Shown in pieces: positions 13,601 to 26,764 of a stretch of DNA of 64,000 bases (positions are counted from its first letter, which is position 1; each line of letters starts with the position of its first letter). The DNA comes from Taeniopygia guttata (Eukaryota; Chordata; Aves; Passeriformes; Estrildidae). A program made the position numbers and the translations under genes. Location of the stretch: the NCBI RefSeq assembly GCF_048771995.1, contig NC_133030.1, positions 10,742,001 through 10,806,000 of the forward strand. The letters run 5' to 3'. Below the pieces are notes generated by a model, which worked only from the letters and a program-made list of their open reading frames with translations, was not told where the DNA came from and did no database searches.

Positions 13601-16600
13601 AAGAGCCAGAAGGTGCTCACCTTGGATGTAATTTTTCATGTAGCTCCTCAGCTCTCTCCAACTCGGTGAATTCAGTTCTAAGTTTTGCACTGAACGTTTT
13701 CTGGTCTTTTGTTCTATTGAGAAGGTGGAGAACTTTGAAACGCAGATACACAGGAAAACGTGTACCCATTTCCTACCTATCCTGAAACTGGATGCCAAGC
13801 CTTAGCTCAAAGGAAAACCTGTTAATTGTATGCACCAAAAAATGGCAGGCTGCTGATTTTTTTAGACTTCAGGACCTTCCAAAGGTTATAAATGTTACCA
13901 GCTGATGACCAAAAAGAAAAAAATACTTCCACAAAGTGAATGAAATCCACGGGTCCTGATTACCTAAAAGGAAAAACAGCCTGAATTCAGTTCCAGTAGC
14001 AGAATTCTGTGTTTGCTGTGTTTTTAGCAGTCCAGATGGCTCTCTCTTATTTACGTGTCCCATCTAAACAATCACTGCTGCATTGTGGCAATGCTTGTCA
14101 CTGTTGTGACAACAGGACAGGGAGATCTCTCCCCTCAGTTATAAATCACAAATCACTGAGGGCAGCTGCAGCCTCTGCTTCTTCATCATCCCCTTCAAGA
14201 CAGGCATTTTAGTGAAAGATGGGAATCTATTAACTTTGCTGGCTGAGCTATGCTAAGTGGAAAGAGATGAAAGACGGAGTAATGAAAAGGAGAGAGCTCA
14301 GCATCGTGACTGACCTGTGCAAAGAACAGTCCTGATGTCCTGCTCACAAATGAATTATTCAGCTGCCAGGTCTTGCCTGCAACTCCACTGAAACACACAG
14401 GTCAACCTAGCCCCATCCTGTTCAGTTTCTTGGCAACACATTCAGGTTGGTGAAAGTAGACAGAATTGTTAGTTTTGGGGGTATTGGGTTAAAAAATTGT
14501 TTATATCACTAGCAGTACTTGAGTGAAAGAGAAATCCAAGGTAAAGTGTTGATTCTTCAAATCAAACTTCAAAATGCAATATTTTGAATAATTATCAAAT
14601 AAGTAAATCAATCTCTCTAGGAAGACTAAACTGTTCTTACTAAAACTACTATGGCGGTCATCTCAATAATAAAGAAAACAACTGTGCTAATCTAAAATTT
14701 GGTGAAGGTCTAGCAAGGAAACCACAATGTACATAACAACTCACAAAGGTTAAGAGCTGCTTAGTGTGATCTCAAGAAATTCATCAGGTCTAATTAAGCT
14801 GATGGTGCATGGGCTCTCCACAGAGAAAATTACAAGCGAAACAAGTTTAAAAAGGGAAAACTTCAAACGTATTAAAATCTGTGTAAGTTACTTGTCAAAA
14901 TAAGTGTTTTTCAGCTTCTCCAAGATCAACAAAATCTGGACATGTACCCCCTTATCCAGTCCAAGTTGAGATAGCGTTCTCTTCTTTCTCTCAGGAGCAC
15001 TGATAGCAGCAACAAAGGTTCAAGGAAACTGGGAGCACAACAAATGGAAGAATATAAAGGGTTCCACAACTTAGAAATTCAGAAGCATTTTGGACAACCA
15101 TATGCAAGCAATGCATTAAGATAACAATCTTGGTTTAAAACAACCAGGTATAAATGTCAAGTCTCCTTAACAACCCAGGGAAGCCAGTGCTCCCAGGCAA
15201 ATACATCCCTGATAAAGGAATGGGAGAAAAGAGAATAAAACTGACAGATGCACACAAATCTCAATGGAGAGCTCAAGCTGGACCAATAAAACCCCTGCCA
15301 ATCAAGCAAATTATGCAACACTTATTTACTTTTGCTGAAAACACAGTGAAATGCTAATTACAGGAGAATTACAGCTGAAAAAGAAACTCCCAAGAAGGCA
15401 GCTCCTGACGTTTCACGTAAAGGACACTTGACTCCAGCTGTCTCCAGTGGTGCAGCTGTGAGACATGGCTGTGTCACACCGACTGCCCCTCACTGAGCAC
15501 ATCATCCCCCCGGGAGTGTTACCCATGCTGCTGTGACATCCCCAGTGCTGTGAGATGAGCTTGGCACCAGTGTGTCAGCCCTGCCTTCCCGCTGCACTGA
15601 GGCTGTTTGTTGTACTGGCTCCAGGTGCTGAATTTAAGGTCTGCTGCCTTGGGCACTGGGGAGAAGTGAAGAGCACTGTCCCTTCTCTGAATCGCAGAGT
15701 GAAAGTTTATTTACTAATATCAGCAGAGCATCTGAGCTACAGATACAAACTCCTTGCTCTCATAACATACTGCAGCAGAGTTCTGCCAGGCATCCGTTTG
15801 TTTGGATTTTCCAGTAAGGATCTACTGCACAGAACACCACCTATTCTTTCCACAGGGGGTTTATTTAGCACTGCATCCCCACTCACTGTATCAATGTAAT
15901 TTAAGGTCTTCCATTTGCACAAACTTGGAATTGCCTAGAGTACACAAAGTGCAAACACAATTAAAGCACGTACATTTTTCTCTCACTTTCAAACATGGGT
16001 CACTCTGTTTTTAGTCATGTGTTTCTTCTATTCAGTTTGTTCCCTGCCCTAATACAGGTAGTCAGTCTTGCCCTTATGACTTAGTTTTGTTATCCACAAA
16101 GTTTTTTTGTTTAACCCCATAAAAACTATGAAATATAATACCAAGAAAATTGATGCCCCAAAAGTAAGGCATTAAAGAAGTCATACACACCTATAAAAAG
16201 ACACTCAGCTATTACAGAGCAGCTATACAAATATGGAGATTGATGTATGGAGAACTGACTTCCCATGATGAAAAAATACATGTTAATACACCCCTAAGCA
16301 ATATATGGTCACGCAGCTGGCTATGTGAATTCAAATATTCCAGATATATGGGGCAGCTGCAGCCTCTGAGTGATCATTACCTTGAGAAACAGAGTGTTTT
16401 TATTCAAATGCAGCCTCAGAGAGAAGCAGCCCCTCCCTTCCTCACCCAGAAAGGACAAGGTGTGTGTCTGTCAGGAACAAAGCAAAACTAATGTGCACCA
16501 TGTCACCCTGACCTGAGACACAATTATAAGGTGCACCACAGAAAAAAAGACAGTCCCTGCAACTTCAAAGAGCACAACTGTGTGTGTGAAATAGAAAAAC

Positions 16601-19600
16601 ACTCATTTGCTAAAAGATGTATAAGGCTTCCATCAAGTAAATCTTTAATCTCCAGGTGACAGAGAATGCTTTCCTGGTTATGTGAAAGAAAGAACAGCAG
16701 GGAGCACAGAATAGTTGCAAAAGCCATTATTGGCAATAATCCAGAGTAAGATCTGAGCAGCCCGACCATCCTCAGCTATCCTGGGGGATTCCCATGACTG
16801 CTGTTCCTGCAAAGAACAGTTCTGGGTCCTATTTTCTACAGAGAAGGAACCAGGAGTTGTCTGTGAAGCAAATAGCAAAACTTACATCACTCTCTAAGCA
16901 TTTCCAGCTCAACTTTCAACAAGGTTTGTGAGAAATCTGAAGGGGGGAGAGAAGCTGACAACAGGGAGCAGCAGGAAAGAGATGACCAGGCAAGGAAAAG
17001 ACAAATTGAATAGGAAGTTGATTAACATGAAGTGATACATTAAGTGAATTGGGCAAAACCAATTCCAAGCACACAGCATTGGAAATGGAGCTGATTATTC
17101 CCAATCCAGAAAGACAGTGTTGTGCAAATGTCAGTTTTCCATGCTGCATTCACATGAATAACTGGGATAATTAGGGAAGAAATAAAGAACAAAGTCAAAG
17201 ATTTTAAATGATGGCACAAAGTGGTGAAACTCAGGCCCTGGCCCTACTCTCTTCCTGTCTGGACAGCAGTGTGGTATGAGTGGCTGCATCTCCAGAGCAC
17301 CTCCTCATACGGATATAAGCCATATCCTTATATTTTTCCTATTAGCATCATGAATATGATGGCATTACCAATCCCAGACAAACTGGGAAATCCTTCAGAG
17401 GACAAATTGCACGAGCACCTTGTGTGCCTCATTAATACGGCTCAACACAATAGGAAGCAACCTGAAATCATCACTTAGTGCAAACAGGATCAGCTGTTAA
17501 TAGCCTATTAGCAGCACAATTAGCAAGTTGGATATTCCTGCTCATTATCCATCATTCCATTTGCAAACAATATTTTGAAAATATTAGAACACAACCTTAT
17601 CAGTAGAAGTCCCACCTGAGAGGCAATATTTTCAATTAGGAGTTTACCAAGTTTCCCCATAATGCACTGAGGTTAATTTTTGGTCTTCCGAGAAGTTCTG
17701 AAAACCTGACATCCATTGAGATGTCACAGCTGAGATACCCACGATATGCAGAGCATCGCTACATAATTTCAGAGGGCTTCAAGCACTCACCCACACAGAG
17801 TAACACTACACCACATCAGAAGGCTTCAGGCACCTGCCCATAGAAAGAAACAGCATGCCACTTTAGAAGGCTACAAGCATCCACCCTTCTCGTTCTTTAG
17901 CCCAGCCTTTTGTACCCCTCATGTTCATGCACTGCACCTGTGTGCCCTCTGTGCCTTTGGGGGTTGGTCAGTGTAACTCCATGGCTCAGCTCACTGGGGA
18001 TCAGACTCAGCCCATCCCCACTCCCAGTCCCCACAAACTGTGCCTACAATCGAGACATCATTTCACAGAGAGAATTTTTTTTAAAATCAATTTCTCTTTT
18101 CCCCAAATAAAGCAAAATTCCTAAGAGCCTTCCAATACCATTTGTGCTGGCAGTGCTTTGTTGCCAGCTTTGCTGAGATTTTTTCCCCAGTGAGCAGAGA
18201 AGAGCAAGGCTGAGGAGGACACACTCCCGCAGTTCAGCAGCACTCAGGTGCAGTGGTCAGGGTTTCCCTGAGTCCTGCTCAAAGAGCAGCAGTGGCAATC
18301 TCTCTGCATTGTTCCCAGAGGACTCTTTCCCTTATTAAAAGCTTTGTCTTTGTAGTCACATTCTGCAAAGCCCACACAGTACAACATCCACCATGCAAAA
18401 AAAAACCAAAAAAAAACCCTTTATCCATTATAAACTAAATTTTAAACCCAAATTTCAACTACAAACTCCAGCTTACATCTTTCATGGTGCAGAGCTCAAT
18501 GAACAATGGTTCCAAATTAATCCACCACCTTCATGATATTGCAGCATATTTGCCCTATTGGGAAAGTCTTACCTTAAGCATCAGGTATTCATCCAATATA
18601 GACTTTAAAAAATAAAAAAACAGAAAAATTTTCACTCATATTGACTGCACTTTATAAACTGCTTTATAAACAGCAGTTAAAGTGGGTTGGGGTTTTTCCC
18701 TTGGGACAAATTGCACATCAATGCTGTGGGTGTGACAAACTAAAGCCTAACTTAAATTTTTTTTTTGCCATAATAAAATTTATCATAAATAGTTACTTAC
18801 TGAGATTACAATAGAATACACTGTTTATCAAAAAAAAAAAAAAAAAAAGGCAAAAAACCAAAAATTTTAAAAATCCAGATTTCAAACTGAAAAGCCAAAA
18901 CTACCATGTAGGTCAAATAGGTTTTTCATTTTAAAAAGAGACTAAGTAATTTTCAAAGCAGAAGACAGACTGGAAAGAAGCTGAAATGCTGAACAGCAAT
19001 TTCATAAACAATTCAGCTGTAGCCAAGTGCTAAGAGGGCTAGGAAGGAAACAAATAAAAACAGAATTGCAGCAACATTGTGGAGCAAGGCTTGGGTTAAT
19101 AATTACACTGATAGGGAGTAAAAATTAGGTAAAGTTTTTCTTTAGATTACACTTCACAGGACCATTTCACACTTCCAGCTGACCAGTAAGGGAATGTTGA
19201 TATCTGAAGATCTCAGTAGGATATTATTTTCAGTTTAAGTTAGAATTTATAGACTCTTAGTATCAATAAATACCAATTAAATAAATATACTACTGCATAT
19301 GTCATTTCGTACTACAGAGTATTCTGCCAGTCTGAATAAAAGTCACGAGCATGAGCAAACTGTACCAAAAAAAATTCAATATGCACTTTCTCCTAAACAG
19401 GTATTACTGAGAGACAAACTGCTGCATAATTTGTCCAGTACTTTCTCCCATCTGGTTTGGCAAGTAAGGCAGCTTTGCAAAAAAGGAAGCAATACATAAT
19501 TTGATTAGTTTAATTTCATTATTTTTATACCTTCTTTGTCAATCTGAAGTCTCACAGGAGGAAAGTTTCAGAGTCATCAAAGTTTTAGCTCAGTTTTATT

Positions 19601-22600
19601 GACAAAAGAGAAAGTCATATCAAACAAGTGGACTACCACAGGAGAGAAAATTTCAAGGAAATGTTTAAGTTTTCAGTTAAACTTGGAAAAAGGCTCCTTT
19701 TTCTCTTGTGGGGCTTTGAAACATAAGAAGGTGTTTATTTTGGGAACTCATTAAAAATGAAGATCACGTCCTTTATAGAAGGAGAAGTGCAAAAGCCACC
19801 AGTCACCAACACTGTGATACACAGACATTTGGGATTGAAAATACAATCCCCTGGAAAACAAAGAAACAGAGTCCCACAATCCAGCTCCATGAGATATCAG
19901 GCACTGCACTGACACCACACAGCTGTGTGGGAAATATCACTCTCAGGAGAAAAACAGGGAATACAGTGTTATTGGGATATCACAGTGAGAAAACAGAAAA
20001 AAAGAAGGAGAGAAAAGCAAAATACTGCCTTGGATTGCTTTTTTATTTTGGTATGAATCTTTTAGGGATCTTGACATATTTTCTTCCATGTGGCATTTAA
20101 GGGCAGCTCTCTGCATTAACACTTGCAGTTTTGAAGTCTGAATATTGGCATAAATAACCAACTTCAGCAGAGCTGCTGAGAGCTGAGGACCTCCAAGCAG
20201 GGAAAATAAACACTTTTGTTCCTCAAATGTTTTCCCTGGGTTCTGAAGTGTAAAAATTTCACTTGGCTTTATCCTTCATGTTCAGTTTCCTTGACTGACA
20301 GGTGAAGGGGCATTCATAGTGACACACTTTTCAGACCTGACTACAAGTGCAAAGGCCAGAGGAAAAGAAAGTAGTATTTGCCAGAAGTTAAGCTGCTCCA
20401 CAATAACATCTTCAAATATTAGTTTAGGGTGATCTTTGCTACCAGGTAAACGCTATGCTGATGGCAAAGTGGTGCACGTTTGCCCTCTATAACACATGAA
20501 AAATGGTGAGCTCAGTTCAGTTTTGCAGAAAACAGGGAAAAAACAGCACCCACAGGTGTGAGACAAGTCCTGTGGGGTGAAAGGCCAGGAGGGATATGCA
20601 GTGCTGACCCTGAAATGGCTTTTCCCCCGTGTGAGACGCCTCTGTGGCCCCCTGTGACCTCACCTCTGTACCAACAAGTGGAGCAGTTCTGAAGGCACCC
20701 ACGAGGATGATCCTGCTCCTCTGTCCTGGTGGGATGGTTCCAATGGGGAGGTAATGGATCCAAAGGGATGGAACAGGGCTGGAAGCAAAAGCAGGGACAG
20801 CATTACATTTCTGTGAACTGCTGACTTCCCAAGCAGCTTTCAGGCCCATGTCATGATGGCAAGAAGAACAGCTCCATTCCTTCCCTCAGGAATCCACAGC
20901 TGGCACATCCTGCTTGTCTTAATAAGAATTACATCCTTATAACCCACAGCAGACAGGAAAACAAGCCTGTCTACCAAAAAACTGCCATTCCACTTGAAAC
21001 TTTTCATATTTGCCAGGTCTGATCCAAAGAGGGTAACAAAGGGTAGCTGGGCAGCAGCAGTAGGAATGGGTATCATCTGGCTTATGTTTTTCAGGCTGTA
21101 GCATGCTTCAGAAAACCCTATCCCAGTATTTCCTGGAGAAGACAGAAATTGTCCAGTCCACTGCACTGATGGCAGCATCATTAAAGTAATGCACAAAAAC
21201 AAAACTCATAGCAATGTGCTACAGCCAGTCCTATCCTAGGAGAATGTTGTCTGCTTGGATAGAGATCATCTCAGAAGCCAGGATGTTTTCATACAGCCAG
21301 GGTTCTTCAGGGTGTGCTTCAGAATCCGCTGTCAGGATTAATGGCCACAGACATCAACACACGTCCAGCTAAATTAAGGGGCCAAACTGCTAATCTTGCT
21401 CCAGCAATGCCATGCTCTGGGGGGCTCCGAGAGGAAAGATCTCCACAGGCCACTCACCTGCCAGGTTAAAATTTACTCTTTCTGAAAGTATCTAAGCTGT
21501 AAGGACGTGCCCTGGGGGTAATCCAGAGGCTGGCAAGTGGCACAGGTTTTAATACACTTAATTTACGATCAGATCTGAAGAGGAGGTGACCGGTAGGGGT
21601 AGCTGTCCCATCCTTCCCCATCTGCAACATGGCAGTGGGAAAGACTCAGGTGGGAATGTTCTGTGGTGGAATAACTCAGTGCACTGGATTTTGATTAATT
21701 GAAAAACATCTCATCGGGGACAGTAAAACATTTGAAAATAGCAGAGAGATGGAAAAGTGTTGGTACACATCAATTTTAATCAAAACGTGACTTAACCAAA
21801 ACTCAGCATTGTTCCCAGTGACACAGCCTATTCACATCAACCCTCTTACCCTGGAAAAGCTGCTTTCAAAATATATGAGGAACATCAACATAATTCACTA
21901 CCAGGCCACTGCACATCACAGTTTCTCCCATCAGCCCTCATTTAATACTGGTTTCATGGGATCTGTGCTCAGGCTCTTCTCATCACTCAAGCTTCTCCTT
22001 GTACCCGGAAAAGTCTTATTTCAAATTCTTTCATTGCATGCCTTGTTTAATTGAAGATTCTGGTTTAAAAAGAGGTTGGATCTGGCATATAAACACACCA
22101 TCAGTGACAAGCTACCAAGATGTAGGTCCAGCTTTCTTAGTAAAAAAATCTGAGACAAAACTTTTTAAATATTCCCCAAGATGGGGAGAATCTTTTACAC
22201 CTAAGGCAACATCAGAGGTTTTCAGGGGCAAAATTGACTGCGACTTTTACAGCTTAATGAAGAGAGTGCCAATTCAATCAGAAATGCAGGAAGCCAAAAG
22301 GTTGTATTTGGAGTAAAGCTAAATTTAGGAAAGCATTTTATATTTGTTACATGGTTGGGAAATAGAGACCTCAGTTTTCCACTGGAAACAGAGGTTATTT
22401 TACCAGCAGAATTAAATATGTGGTATTTTAAGGACTTTTTCTAACACTTGTTGCCTTTTCCACTGCAAACACTTTCTCCCTGAATAACTCTTGGTTATTT
22501 CTCTCCATTTCTACTTCTCTTTTTCTTTAGTATTTGCCTCTTTATTCCTTTTCCTCCCCTACATTTTCCCCTCAGAACTCTGTGTGGGTTTCTTTCCTGC

Positions 22601-23240
22601 TGCTATCACCATCTATGAGAAATGACCCAGGAACAGATCTCCCTACCAAACACAGCAATGTGAAAGTATCATCTGCGGAATTCAAACTATTCAGTGTCTT
22701 CTCACTCCACAGGTAAAATTAATTACAGTGGAATGGTTGGATGATTTGAAATATTTAAATTGCAGCAATAATGCAAATTAAGGGAGGAATATCTTGATAA
22801 AACATCAGATTAAGGACTATTGAATGTATTCTCTGTTACATTCTGGTGACTGAACTTTATATTTAAAGTTTAAGATGCTGGTTTCACAGCTTCAGAGTTT
22901 AACTAACTGCTTTTCTGAGGTTCACTTTCAAAATGAACTCAGACAGAGTAAACATCCTCTGTTTGTAATTGACACGATGTTAGTCCCAGAAGTCTATTTC
23001 CAACTGCATCCTCATTACAATTCTCTCATGTTGTCACTGCTGATATTTTGTCAGTAAAGTTTAATTAAACAAAAGCACTCATGCACTGTTAGTCTGAAAT
23101 TGCAGTGATGAGCTGGTGTACGAGGTGAAGTGCAATGGTGCACCCAGATCAGCAATATTTAGAATCCAAACACAGGAATTTAAAGGCTCCACTTCTGACA
23201 GCAAGTCTGGTCACTTCCACTCCACTTTGGAAGGAGCCAA

Positions 23241-23333
23241 CCTGGTCAGCTACACTCTTTTTCTGGACACAGCCAGCCTGGTCAGCTACACTCTTTTTCT
23301 GGACACAGCCAGCCTGGTCAGCTACACTCTTTT
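23241..23333. repeat. 36-bp tandem repeat, about 2.6 copies
   Basis: The unit begins cctggtcagctacactcttt and ends with ttctggacacagccag. Copies are 23,241-23,276 and 23,277-23,312, plus a partial third to about 23,333, essentially identical. A period of 36 keeps reading frames open, which creates the repeated peptides in two overlapping plus-strand frames. I do not regard those as genes. Confidence 0.95.
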
Positions 23334-23894
23334 GGAGAGAAGTGAGCTCAGCACGTGGGAGGGAGCTGTGCCTTTTGGCCCTGGATGGAGCAGAGCCACT
23401 GGCCTATTTTACTGAATTGTGGAGACAGTCAGTCTCTGGTGCCTGTGAGGTGGTGCTGGCACAACGCTGACTGCGCAGCTCAGCAATCCCTCATTAAGCA
23501 TCCCATTGCTCAACCATGCACAGTTACCAAGATCCTCCTGGGTGCTCCCAGTGTCCTGAACACAATGCACATTCCTCACATGCTACAGCAGGAGAATCCA
23601 TGCTCAGGAGTGAACACAGTGCACTGCCCTCTCTGCTTCTTCTCATCACACTGTCCTAACTGGTTTCCAAAAAAATTGTTTGTTTTTGGTTTTTGGGGTT
23701 TTTTTTCCTAAGTGGGACATCATAAACCTTTGATTTTTAACACAAAATTCTTTAGAAGCAGTGTTGAGTGTGAAATATATCTCAGGCATCAGATAGCTGC
23801 TTGAGACCTAGCATAGAAATCAAAATGCTTTTTCAAATATCACGGGAACTTCAAGCTGATCCACAGTGTGCCATACATTTTATCTTGCAGTTTA

Positions 23895-23899
<5 letters not shown>

Positions 23900-23926
<27 letters not shown>

Positions 23927-23927
23927 T
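23900..23927. repeat. Poly(T) tract
   Basis: 28 consecutive T. Other long homopolymer A runs are at 4,410-4,436, 18,830-18,848, 36,875-36,898, about 56,660-56,677 and about 62,759-62,773. None is preceded by recognisable mRNA-like sequence. Confidence 0.95.
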
Positions 23928-24211
23928 GGTATCGACAGGACTGCTGCACACTGTTTTCCCCTCCTTCCTGAAAGAAGGGACATGTTCAAGCTGCTCCACT
24001 GAATAGTAGTGGCACTTTCTGTTTGCTCCCAAGGGATTTCATGTTTGTAACCACAGTGTAACACATCCATCAGCACACGGGGTTTGCAGCACTGCTGTTA
24101 ATCCCGTTCCCAAAGCTTTTCCAGAGAGGGAGAGCCCTTAACACACTCTGGCATCTGATCCAGGGTAACCCCGTGCTGGCTCCCAGACTCACTGACTTGA
24201 AGGCAGCCTAT

Positions 24212-24635
24212 TAAAACAAGCGCCGAGTTCTGGGCAAGCCATGCATAGCAAAGGCACATTCCAAGCCCTGGGTTTTTAACGGGAATTCAACCTCATCTGC
24301 TCATCCCTAAATGTGCAGCGACTCCTCCGTCAAACGCGGGCACTCAGCCTCTCTGCGATGGCAGTGACAGGCACCTCCGCAGCCACGCCAGAGCCCGGCA
24401 GCTCTCATTCCCAGCGCCTCTGACATCAGGCAAAAACACCCTCCTGGAAACTGCTGGCAAAGAGCCCGTGCCGTATCCCGGGCTGCTCACTGCTCCGCAC
24501 AGACATTCCCAGCCGGATCCTTCAGCTCACACACAAAGCTCTTTGCCAGGGAAACCGAAATGCAGCGGCAGCAACACTGCCTAGCTCAAAAGGACACGGT
24601 TTTGTCCCGGTTTCCCTGTATTCCTCGAAATCTGC
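24212..24635. promoter_or_regulatory. Minor CpG-enriched patch
   Basis: A roughly 420-base stretch with clearly more CpG and G+C than its surroundings (for example gcgccgag, aaacgcggg, ccgtatcccggg), about 2.1 kb left of the main CpG island. It has no open frame or splice structure that I trust. It could be an upstream regulatory element, an alternative promoter or an eroded part of the main island. Confidence 0.3.
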
Positions 24636-26082
24636 AAGCTCCCATCCACACTTCTCTGGAATTTCTGGAAAGTGTTAGATGTTCTGCTCATAAATTATCT
24701 CAATGAGTTCAGGGGTGGCAAAATGAGTGTACAGTGAGTATACGCCACACCAACTTTGTTAATTTTTAATTTTGAAACTTTCTGTTGAGTATTAAGACTG
24801 AGTATTTGTGTCTTCAGTATGAAGACTGAGGAAAAAAACTGATTAGAAAAATCACTATCAATATATTTTTTAATTTATTGTTCTTCTCTGGATGGAATGA
24901 AAAACAAAAAATAAAGCAGAAAGTAAACAGCAGTGCTGAAAGCAGTTTAGGTTCTCAGAATTCATGGTTTGCGAATTCCAGGTGTAACTTCTCAGGCAGG
25001 CAGGAAAATTGGGCTTCAAAAAGCATTGATTTTAGCATGAGGGTGTTTTTGGAAGTTAATGACATGCAAATCATTATGCATGTATTTACATTTTTGATTA
25101 GGACAAGATTGAGAAGTTAGAAAATAGAGCAGTGATCCTCCTGCAGGTCTCAGCAAAGCTGTTTCAGGTCTGCCAGGGACATGAATAGCTAACACAGATG
25201 AAATGAGCAAAGGTCACAGAGAGGAAAGGATTAAAAGGCTGAAGATAAATAACTTCTCTCCACTGCCCTCACCAAGGAGTTCACGCTATCTAGGGTGCCT
25301 ACTTTTTTAATTAATGGAAAACTAGTTTGATGGGAAGACCTACGTCACGCTGGGGCTCTGAGGGGCTTCTGTGGAAACTCAGAGTTCTCTGACACTGAGC
25401 ACACTCATCCAGCCCCAGCAGAACAGGCTGACCTCAGGAGCCGTGAAACTCAAACCTGCTAGTGAAACTGAAGACAGAAATTTGATCAAGCCAGTGGAGT
25501 CTCCTGCATAATTCACTTTCTTTGGAACACTCCTGGCTGGGCTGGGGAAGGAGCATCACCATTCCCAGCCTTCCTCTTACAGACATTTCCTAAAGGTGCA
25601 GGACCCCTCACTCAGATGTATTTTCACAGGCTCTTAATTCTCATTTACAGCAGGACACCAAGGAAAGGTGTGCAAGAGTAACACTTCTTTTGGCCAGTGT
25701 TCAGGCTTCCCTACTCGAATTCAGCTGCTACTTTTTGCAACTTTAATTCTTCCAGGCCAACCCACTGTGGCTAGAGAAGAAACGCCAAAGCTGCTTTGTA
25801 GTTTGGAGTTTCTGTACCTGCCGGCACGAAATTATTGCAAATACCTGACATATGTAAGTGCTTATACCTGCTAGATGTAAGATCATATGGGCCATCAAAT
25901 TTGGGACTCGGAACAGCAACAAATCCAGCAATAAATCCAGCATCCAGCAACAAATCCAAATATTTACCAGCAGGTACCCCAGGTCACAGAGTGTAGCTGC
26001 AACTTTTAAACAGCACAGGAACTTGGAGAGGGTGGATCCACATTTCACCCTTTTCTTGCTGTCTTACCATCTAGACCTGTGC

Positions 26083-26140
26083 ATCATAAAATTATAGAAC
26101 GGTCTGGATTGAAAATTACTTTAGAGATCATAGCTACAGG
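26083..26140 (-). mobile_element. CR1 3' tail, antisense
   Basis: The plus strand reads aaattatagaacggtctgga then ttactttagagatcat. This is the reverse complement of the CR1 tail that ends in 'atgatctttaaggt...ccattctatgatt'. It is a short decayed remnant. Confidence 0.5.
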
Positions 26141-26764
26141 CCTCAGGAAGAAAGGGGGAGAGATTAAAAATATTATCAATTACCACTTCTAGCCTGAAGA
26201 ATTTCTTCAAATAACACACAAAAAGAAAAACCCCACCACTAATTATCTATTGATTCACCAGAGAGTAGAAGTACTGTAAAACCTGCATTAAGGTCTCACT
26301 CTGCTGAATTGCATTTCAGCCCAGTTACCTCCCCAGACTTGGATTGTTTTAATGTTTTATTGTGTTTTTAATGTAAGCAAGGGAGAGCCATTCTCTTTCA
26401 CAGTTAAGTCACAACCTTGATCCACAAATAGCTTTAAACAAAGATAGGGTTTGTTTTCAAATACTTTTTTTCCTCCCATGACAGAGAGTCCCTTCTACAA
26501 GGCAGGTTATTCTGAGAGGACTTAAACAGAGCCAAGGCCACAGAAGGAAGGGAAGACAGAAAAAAGGCAAGGTTGTGAAAACTTTCAGGAGAAGAATCTT
26601 TTCACCAGTGCATTCAGTCACTTGCAGGGAGGTTGTGTGAATTCTCCTGTGTTAAAGAGCAAGGCCTGATTCAATTTCCACTGCTTTTACGACTGTGGGA
26701 AGCCCTTAGGAAGCACTTTCCCACTATCCACGCTCATATTCCCCTCTTCTACCTCACCCTGCTG

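Larger units (their letters stand above)
6111..26082. other. Gene-poor DNA, no gene recognised
   Basis: Apart from the listed CR1 fragment at 7.4 kb, the minisatellite at 23.2 kb, homopolymer runs and the CpG-enriched patch at 24.2 kb, nothing was identified. Two adjacent minus-strand frames at 20,517-21,202 (110 and 120 codons) are the longest here, but have no recognisable domain. If the CpG island at 27 kb drives leftward transcription, this would be its first intron. Confidence 0.5.

Noticed and set aside
20613-20633. HTGEKPF, the C2H2 zinc-finger linker, in a minus-strand frame
   Set aside because: No Cys-Cys/His-His spacing on either side and no second linker nearby. A chance match is most likely.
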